From Arenicola marina (Eukaryota; Annelida; Polychaeta; Arenicolidae), in contig OZ025260.1 of assembly GCA_964019135.1 (NCBI GenBank), positions 15,060,254 to 15,124,253 on the forward strand: 64,000 nt of DNA, in the 5' to 3' direction. How positions within the stretch are numbered: position 1 is the stretch's first letter; every line of letters starts with the position of its first letter. Below are positions 56,560 through 64,000 of the stretch, piece by piece. A program made the translations under genes and the position numbers. The notes below the pieces were generated by a model. It had not been told where the DNA came from. It made no database searches and was given only the letters and a program-made list of their open reading frames with translations.

Positions 56560-59500
56560 TGAAAGGCACTTCATGTGAGGGTGGGGGTAAGGGACGTATT
56601 GGGGTGGAAGGCACGTCATGTGAGGGTGGGGGTAAGGGACGTATTGGGGTGGAAGGCACGTCATGTGAGGGTGGGGGTAAGGGACGTATTGGGGTGGAAG
56701 GCACATCATGTGAGGGTGGGTGTAAGGGACGTATTTGGGGTGAAAAGGCACGTCATGTGAGGGTGGGGGTAAGGGACGTATTTGGGGAGGAAGGCACGTC
56801 ATGTGAGGGTGGGGGTAAGGGACGTATTTGGAGAGGAAGGCACGTCATGTGAGGGTGGGTGTAAGGGACGTATTTGGGGTGAAAAGGCACGTCATGTGAG
56901 GGTGGGGGTAAGGGACGTATTTGGGGAGGAAGGCACGTCATGTGAGGGTGGGGGTAAGGGATGTATTGGGGTGGAAGGCACGTCATGTGAGGGTGGGGGT
57001 AAGGGACGTATTTGGGGAGGAAGGCACGTCATGTGAGGGTGGGTGTAAGGGACGTATTTGGGGTGAAAAGGCACGTCATGTGAGGGTGGGGGTAAGGGAC
57101 GTATTTGGGGAGGAAGGCACGTCATGTGAGGGTGGGGGTAAGGGATGTATTGGGGTGGAAGGCACGTCATGTGAGGGTGGGGGTAAGGAACGTATTTGAG
57201 GTGGAAGGCACATCATGTGAGGGTGGGGGTAAGGGATGTATTGGGGTGGAATGCACGTCATGTGAGGGTGGGGGTAAGGGACGTATTTGGGGAGGAAGGC
57301 ACGTCATGTGAGGGTGGGGGTAAGGGACGTATTGGGGTGGAATGCACGTCATGTGAGGGTGGGGGTAAGGAACGTATTTGAGGTGGAAGGCACATCATGT
57401 GAGGGTGGGGGTAAGGGACGTATTTGGAGAGGAAGGCACGTCATGTGAGGGTGGGGGTAAGGGACGTATTTGGGGAGGAAGGCACGTCATGTGAGGGTGG
57501 GGGTAAGGGATGTATTGGGTGGAAGGCACGTCATGTGAGGGTGGGGGTAAGGGACGTATTTGGGGAGGAAGGCACGTCATGTGAGGGTGGGTGTAAGGGA
57601 CGTATTTGGGGTGAAAAGGCACGTCATGTGAGGGTGGGGGTAAGGGACGTATTTGGGGAGGAAGGCACGTCATGTGAGGGTGGGGGTAAGGGATGTATTG
57701 GGGTGGAAGGCACGTCATGTGAGGGTGGGGGTAAGGGACGTATTTGGGGAGGAAGGCACGTCATGTGAGGGTGGGTGTAAGGGACGTATTTGGGGTGAAA
57801 AGGCACGTCATGTGAGGGTGGGGGTAAGGGACGTATTTGGGGAGGAAGGCACGTCATGTGAGGGTGGGGGTAAGGGATGTATTGGGGTGGAAGGCACGTC
57901 ATGTGAGGGTGGGGGTAAGGAACGTATTTGAGGTGGAAGGCACATCATGTGAGGGTGGGGGTAAGGGATGTATTGGGGTGGAATGCACGTCATGTGAGGG
58001 TGGGGGTAAGGGACGTATTTGGGGAGGAAGGCACGTCATGTGAGGGTGGGGGTAAGGGACGTATTGGGGTGGAATGCACGTCATGTGAGGGTGGGGGTAA
58101 GGGACGTATTTGGGGAGGAAGGCACGTCATGTGAGGGTGGGGGTAAGGGATGTATTGGGGAGGAATGCACGTCATGTGAGGGTGGGGGTAAGGGACGTAT
58201 TTGAGGTGGAAGGCACATCATGTGAGGGTGGGGGTAAGGGATGTATTGGGGTGGAATGCACGTCATGTGAGGGTGGGGGTAAGGGACGTATTTGGGGAGG
58301 AAGGCACGTCATGTGAGGGTGGGGGTAAGGGACGTATTGGGGTGGAATGCACGTCATGTGAGGGTGGGGGTAAGGGACGTATTTGGAGAGGAAGGCACGT
58401 CATGTGAGGGTGGGTGTAAGGGACGTATTTGGGGTGAAAAGGCACGTCATGTGAGGGTGGGGGTAAGGGACGTATTTGGGGAGGAAGGCACGTCATGTGA
58501 GGGTGGGGGTAAGGGATGTATTGGGGTGGAAGGCACGTCATGTGAGGGTGGGGGTAAGGAACGTATTTGAGGTGGAAGGCACATCATGTGAGGGTGGGGG
58601 TAAGGGATGTATTGGGGTGGAATGCACGTCATGTGAGGGTGGGGGTAAGGGACGTATTTGGGGAGGAAGGCACGTCATGTGAGGGTGGGGGTAAGGGATG
58701 TATTGGGGTGGAATGCACGTCATGTGAGGGTGGGGGTAAGGGACGTATTTGGGGAGGAAGGCACGTCATGTGAGGGTGGGGGTAAGGGACGTATTGGGGT
58801 GGAATGCACGTCATGTGAGGGTGGGGGTAAGGGACGTATTTGGGGAGGAAGGCACGTCATGTGAGGGTGGGGGTAAGGGATGTATTGGGGTGGAATGCAC
58901 GTCATGTGAGGGTGGGGGTAAGGGACGTATTTGAGGTGGAAGGCACATCATGTGAGGGTGGGGGTAAGGGATGTATTGGGGTGGAATGCACGTCATGTGA
59001 GGGTGGGGGTAAGGGACGTATTTGGGGAGGAAGGCACGTCATGTGAGGGTGGGGGTAAGGGACGTATTGGGGTGGAATGCACGTCATGTGAGGGTGGGGG
59101 TAAGGGACGTATTTGGAGAGGAAGGCACGTCATGTAAGGGTGGGGGTAAGGAACGTATTTGAGGTGGAAGGCACATCATGTGAGGGTGGGGGTAAGGGAC
59201 GTATTTGGAGAGGAAGGCACGTCATGTGAGGGTGGGGGTAAGGGACGTATTGGGGTGGAATGCACGTCATGTGAGGGTGAGGGTAAGGGACGTATTTGGG
59301 GTGGAAGGCACATCATGTGAGGGTGGGGGTAAGGGACGTATTGGGGTGGAATGCACGTCATGTGAGGGTGGGGGTAAGGGACGTATTTGGGGTGGAAGGC
59401 ACATCATGTGAGGGTGGGGGTAAGGGACGTATTGGGGTGGAAGGCACATCATGTGAGGGTGGGGGTAAGGGACGTATTTGGGGAGGAAGGCACGTCATGT

Positions 59501-62500
59501 GAGGGTGGGGGTAAGGGACGTATTGGGGTGGAATGCACGTCATGTGAGGGTGAGGGTAAGGGACGTATTTGGGGTGGAAGGCACATCATGTGAGGGTGGG
59601 GGTAAGGGACGTATTGGGGTGGAATGCACGTCATGTGAGGGTGGGGGTAAGGGACGTATTGGGGTGGAATGCACGTCATGTGAGGGTGGGGGTAAGGGAC
59701 GTATTTGGGGTGGAAGGCACATCATGTGAGGGTGGGGGGAAGGGACGTATTGGGGTGGAATGCACGTCATGTGAGGGTGGGGGTAAGGGACGTATTTGGG
59801 GAGGAAGGCACGTCATGTGAGGGTGGGGGTAAGGAACGTATTTGAGGTGGAAGGCACATCATGTGAGGGTGGGGGTAAGGGACGTATTTGGAGAGGAAGG
59901 CACGTCATGTGAGGGTGGGGGTAAGGAACGTATTTGAGGTGGAAGGCACATCATGTGAGGGTGGGGGTAAGGGACGTATTTGGAGAGGAAGGCACGTCAT
60001 GTGAGGGTGGGGGTAAGGGACGTATTGGGGTGGAAGGCACGTCATGTGAGGGTGGGGGGAAGGGACGTATTTGGGGTGAAAAGGCACGTCATGTGAGGGT
60101 GGGGGTAAGGGACGTATTGGGGTGGAATGCACGTCATGTGAGGGTGGGGGTAAGGGACGTATTTGGAGAGGAAGGCACGTCATGTGAGGGTGGGGGTAAG
60201 GGACGTATTGGGGTGGAAGGCACGTCATGTGAGGGTGGGGGTAAGGGACGTATTTGAGGTGGAAGGCACATCATGTGAGGGTGGGGGTAAGGGACGTATT
60301 TGGAGAGGAAGGCACGTCATGTGAGGGTGGGGGTAAGGAACGTATTTGGGGAGGAAGGCACGTCATGTGAGGGTGGGGGTAAGGGATGTATTGGGGTGGA
60401 ATGCACGTCATGTGAGGGTGGGGGTAAGGGACGTATTTGGAGAGGAAGGCACGTCATGTGAGGGTGGGGGTAAGGGACGTATTGGGGTGGAAGGCACGTC
60501 ATGTGAGGGTGGGGGTAAGGGACGTATTTGAGGTGGAAGGCACATCATGTGAGGGTGGGGGTAAGGGACGTATTTGGAGAGGAAGGCACGTCATGTGAGG
60601 GTGGGGGTAAGGGACGTATTGGGGTGGAATGCACGTCATGTGAGGGTGGGGGTAAGGGACGTATTGGGGTGGAAGGCACGTCATGTGAGGGTGGGGGTAA
60701 GGGACGTATTTGGGGAGGAAGGCACGTCATGTGAGGGTGGGGGTAAGGGACGTATTGGGGTGGAATGCACGTCATGTGAGGGTGGGGGTAAGGAACGTAT
60801 TTGAGGTGGAAGGCACATCATGTGAGGGTGGGGGTAAGGAACGTATTGGGGTGGAAGGCACGTCATGTGAGGGTGGGGGTAAGGGACGTATTTGGAGAGG
60901 AAGGCACGTCATGTGAGGGTGGGGGTAAGGGATGTATTGGGGTGGAATGCACGTCATGTGAGGGTGCGGGTAAGGGACGTATTTGGGGAGGAAGGCACGT
61001 CATGTGAGGGTGCGGGTAAGGGACGTATTTGGGGAGGAAGGCACGTCATGTGAGGGTGCGGGTAAGGGACGTATTTGGGGAGGAAGGCACGTCATGTGAG
61101 GGTGGGGGGAAGGGACGTATTGGGGTGGAATGCACGTCATGTGAGGGTGGGGGTAAGGGACGTATTTGAGGTGGAAGGCACATCATGTGAGGGTGGGGGA
61201 AGGGACGTATTGGGGTGGAATGCACGTCATGTGAGGGTGGGGGTAAGGGACGTATTTGGAGAGGAAGGCACGTCATGTAAGGGTGGGGGTAAGGAACGTA
61301 TTTGAGGTGGAAGGCACATCATGTGAGGGTGGGGGAAGGGACGTATTGGGGTGGAATGCACGTCATGTGAGGGTGGGGGTAAGGAACGTATTTGAGGTGG
61401 AAGGCACATCATGTGAGGGTGGGGGTAAGGGACGTATTTGGAGAGGAAGGCACGTCATGTGAGGGTGGGGGTAAGGAACGTATTTGAGGTGGAAGGCACA
61501 TCATGTGAGGGTGGGGGTAAGGGACGTATTGGGGTGGAAGGCACGTCATGTGAGGGTGGGGGTAAGGGACGTATTTGGAGAGGAAGGCACATCATGTGAG
61601 GGTGGGGGTAAGGAACGTATTTGAGGTGGAAGGCACATCATGTGAGGGTGGGGGTAAGGGACGTATTGGGGTGGAAGGCACGTCATGTGAGGGTGGGGGT
61701 AAGGAACGTATTTGAGGTGGAAGGCACATCATGTGAGGGTGGGGGTAAGGGACGTATTTGGAGAGGAAGGCACATCATGTGAGGGTGGGGGTAAGGAACG
61801 TATTTGAGGTGGAAGGCACATCATGTGAGGGTGGGGGTAAGGGACGTATTGGGGTGGAAGGCACGTCATGTGAGGGTGGGGGTAAGGGACGTATTGGGGT
61901 GGAATGCACGTCATGTGAGGGTGGGGGTAAGGGACGTATTTGGGGTGAAAAGGCACGTCATGTGAGGGTGGGGGTAAGGGACGTATTGGGGTGGAATGCA
62001 CGTCATGTGAGGGTGGGGGTAAGGGACGTATTTGGAGAGGAAGGCACGTCATGTGAGGGTGGGGGTAAGGGACGTATTGGGGTGGAAGGCACGTCATGTG
62101 AGGGTGGGGGGAAGGGACGTATTGGGGTGGAAGGCACGTCATGTGAGGGTGGGGGGAAGGGACGTATTGGGGTGGAAGGCACGTCATGTGAGGGTGGGGG
62201 TAAGGGACGTATTTGGAGAGGAAGGCACGTCATGTGAGGGTGGGGGTAAGGGACGTATTGGGGTGGAAGGCACGTCATGTGAGGGTGGGGGGAAGGGACG
62301 TATTGGGGTGGAAGGCACGTCATGTGAGGGTGGGGGTAAGGGACGTATTTGGAGAGGAAGGCACGTCATGTGAGGGTGGGGGTAAGGGACGTATTGGGGT
62401 GGAAGGCACGTCATGTGAGGGTGGGGGGAAGGGACGTATTTGGGGTGAAAAGGCACGTCATGTGAGGGTGGGGGTAAGGGACGTATTGGGGTGGAATGCA

Positions 62501-63255
62501 CGTCATGTGAGGGTGGGGGTAAGGGACGTATTTGGAGAGGAAGGCACGTCATGTGAGGGTGGGGGTAAGGGACGTATTGGGGTGGAAGGCACGTCATGTG
62601 AGGGTGGGGTAAGGAACGTATTTGGGGAGGAAGGCACGTCATGTGAGGGTGGGGGTAAAGGACGTATTTGGGGTGAAAAGGCACGTCATGTGAGGGTGGG
62701 GGTAAGGGACGTATTGGGGTGGAAGGCACGTCATGTGAGGGTGGGGGGAAGGGACGTATTTGGGGTGAAAAGGCACGTCATGTGAGGGTGGGGGTAAGGG
62801 ACGTATTGGGGTGGAATGCACGTCATGTGAGGGTGGGGGTAAGGGACGTATTTGGAGAGGAAGGCACGTCATGTGAGGGTGGGGGTAAGGGACGTATTGG
62901 GGTGGAAGGCACGTCATGTGAGGGTGGGGTAAGGAACGTATTTGGGGAGGAAGGCACGTCATGTGAGGGTGGGGGTAAAGGACGTATTTGGGGTGAAAAG
63001 GCACGTCATGTGAGGGTGGGGGTAAGGAACGTATTTGGGGTGGAAGGCACGTCATGTGAGGGTGGGGGAAGGGACGTATTTGGGGAGGAAGGCACGTCAT
63101 GTGAGGGTGGGGGTAAGGGATGTATTGGGGTGGAAGGCACGTCATGTGAGGGTGGGGGTAAGGGACGTATTTGGGGTGGAAGGGACGTCATGTGAGGGTG
63201 GCGGTAAAGGACGTATTTGGGGTGGAAGGCATGTCATGTGAGGCTTGGGGTAAAG
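56560..63255 (+). repeat. 45-47-bp G-rich satellite array, about 145 copies
   Basis: The monomer is GGCACGTCATGTGAGGGTGG followed by GGGTAAGGGACGTATT and one of three endings: GGGGTGGAA (45), TGGGGAGGAA (46) or TGGGGTGAAAA (47). The endings occur in recurring orders. The block at 56782-57311 reappears at 57514-58043 (732 bases on), and part of it again 639 bases later, so there is higher-order structure. Each monomer has four G tracts (GGG-T-GGGGG-TAA-GGG-ACGTATT-GGGG) that fit a G-quadruplex pattern. ORFs over the array on both strands are by-products of periodicity. Confidence 0.95.
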
Positions 63256-64000
63256 GACGGCCTTGGCGAGGAGAGAGGAGCCGGGGTTGGGGTCATAGTC
63301 AGCGGTCTGGGAGGCAGGTAACATGGAAGGTGAATGCTCTATATTCGTCTGGACACCCTTCATGTATAGTCTCTGTATTCCCCTGGACCCCCACCCCGTA
63401 GAGTCTGTAATCACTGCCAATGCTGTGTGCAGCTGCCAACGGGTATCTGCCCCGCGGGGGTGGGGGAAGGGGGGGGGGGTAAATAGATACAAAAAGGTAT
63501 TAGGATGTGCCGCTGGGAGCCCCAAAACCTTCTCTATCCAAGTACCAAAAAGTGGGTAAAATTAGGTCCCATCCACGTACCAGCTGAGAAAGTTGCACGA
63601 CTTTGGCAAAATCTACTGGTCAGGAACGAAAATCCTTATGGTCGGTCCATCTTCAGCTTGAGAATTGAGCGGACCTGGAGTACCAACTGCCCCGCAAAGT
63701 AGACCCATGCAAGTACTAAAGTTGCATAATTTAGGACCCATTGGCGCACCAAAATGCATGAAAAAGAACCTTTTCCAGAGGCACGTCCCCAGCAGTCAAT
63801 GACCTTGAGATACCCGCCCGGGGTATCGGCACGGCGTATCTGCACCTCCACCCTCCCTTCCTGATGTCTTCACCCCAATGTAGGCCTGATGTGATCTTTC
63901 GGCGTCACGTCACGTTGCCAGCCGAGGGGTCGATCTAATTAGTCGCTAGCAGACGAGTCGTAATGGCCCTGGCGGTACGACGGCCGCCTTGGCAGACACA
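63256..64000. other. Unassigned DNA at the right edge
   Basis: A G tract lies near 63459-63479. No gene or element recognised. Confidence 0.5.

Noticed and set aside
56559..63241. Dozens of 60-190-codon ORFs on both strands
   Set aside because: They follow the 45-47-bp satellite period and alternate in frame with unit length.
56560..63255. Telomere-type repeat because of GGGTAAGGGA
   Set aside because: The 45-bp period and the rest of the unit do not match TTAGGG or known variants.

Overview
The window is animal nuclear DNA. The spliced genes have GT-AG introns, the transposable elements are of eukaryotic type, and much of the sequence is minisatellite. The three host gene families (GT92 glycosyltransferase, CHST15-like sulfotransferase, STEAP metalloreductase) suggest an invertebrate such as a mollusc, another lophotrochozoan or an amphioxus. 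I cannot name the species from the sequence.

Layout. 1-2769: 3' part of a decayed L1/Tx1-like LINE, ending in a poly-A tail. 3.2-25.4 kb: a tandem, same-strand (minus) array derived from one GT92 gene unit. Unit A (exon 2 at 3772-5622) and unit D (exon 2 at 20764-22473) keep open genes. Unit B has lost most of its coding exon, and unit C is a fragment cut by a repeat element. In A, B and D a conserved upstream block carries ATG-AAC followed by a strong splice donor. The donor phase fits an acceptor at exactly the residue where paralogues A and D start to align, so I model a two-codon first exon. Unit B also carries a 1.5-kb inverted-repeat transposon (11152-12675) whose empty site survives in unit A.

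25.4-34.4 kb: AT-rich repeats, a 33/36-bp minisatellite (27.5-29.8 kb), a 29-bp minisatellite and simple repeats, with no convincing gene. 34475-38498 (+): a complete six-exon CHST15-like Golgi sulfotransferase. Its splice phases all agree and give a 560-residue protein. 39-44.6 kb: mobile-element debris, including hAT-like termini, a decayed hAT/DUF4371-type transposase and a palindromic MITE. 45970-48025 (+): a STEAP-family metalloreductase with a TATA box, a short 5' exon and a single large coding exon.

48.6-63.25 kb: at least five unrelated minisatellite arrays (89/52-bp, 35-bp, 25-bp, a G-rich ~95-bp array and a 45-47-bp array), interrupted by a 200-base run of N. The last array is about 6.7 kb, and nearly every monomer matches a G-quadruplex pattern.

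Functionally, GT92 and CHST15-like enzymes are both type II membrane proteins that build or decorate extracellular glycans. STEAP proteins reduce iron and copper at membranes. I see no evidence that the genes are co-regulated. Their proximity may be chance.
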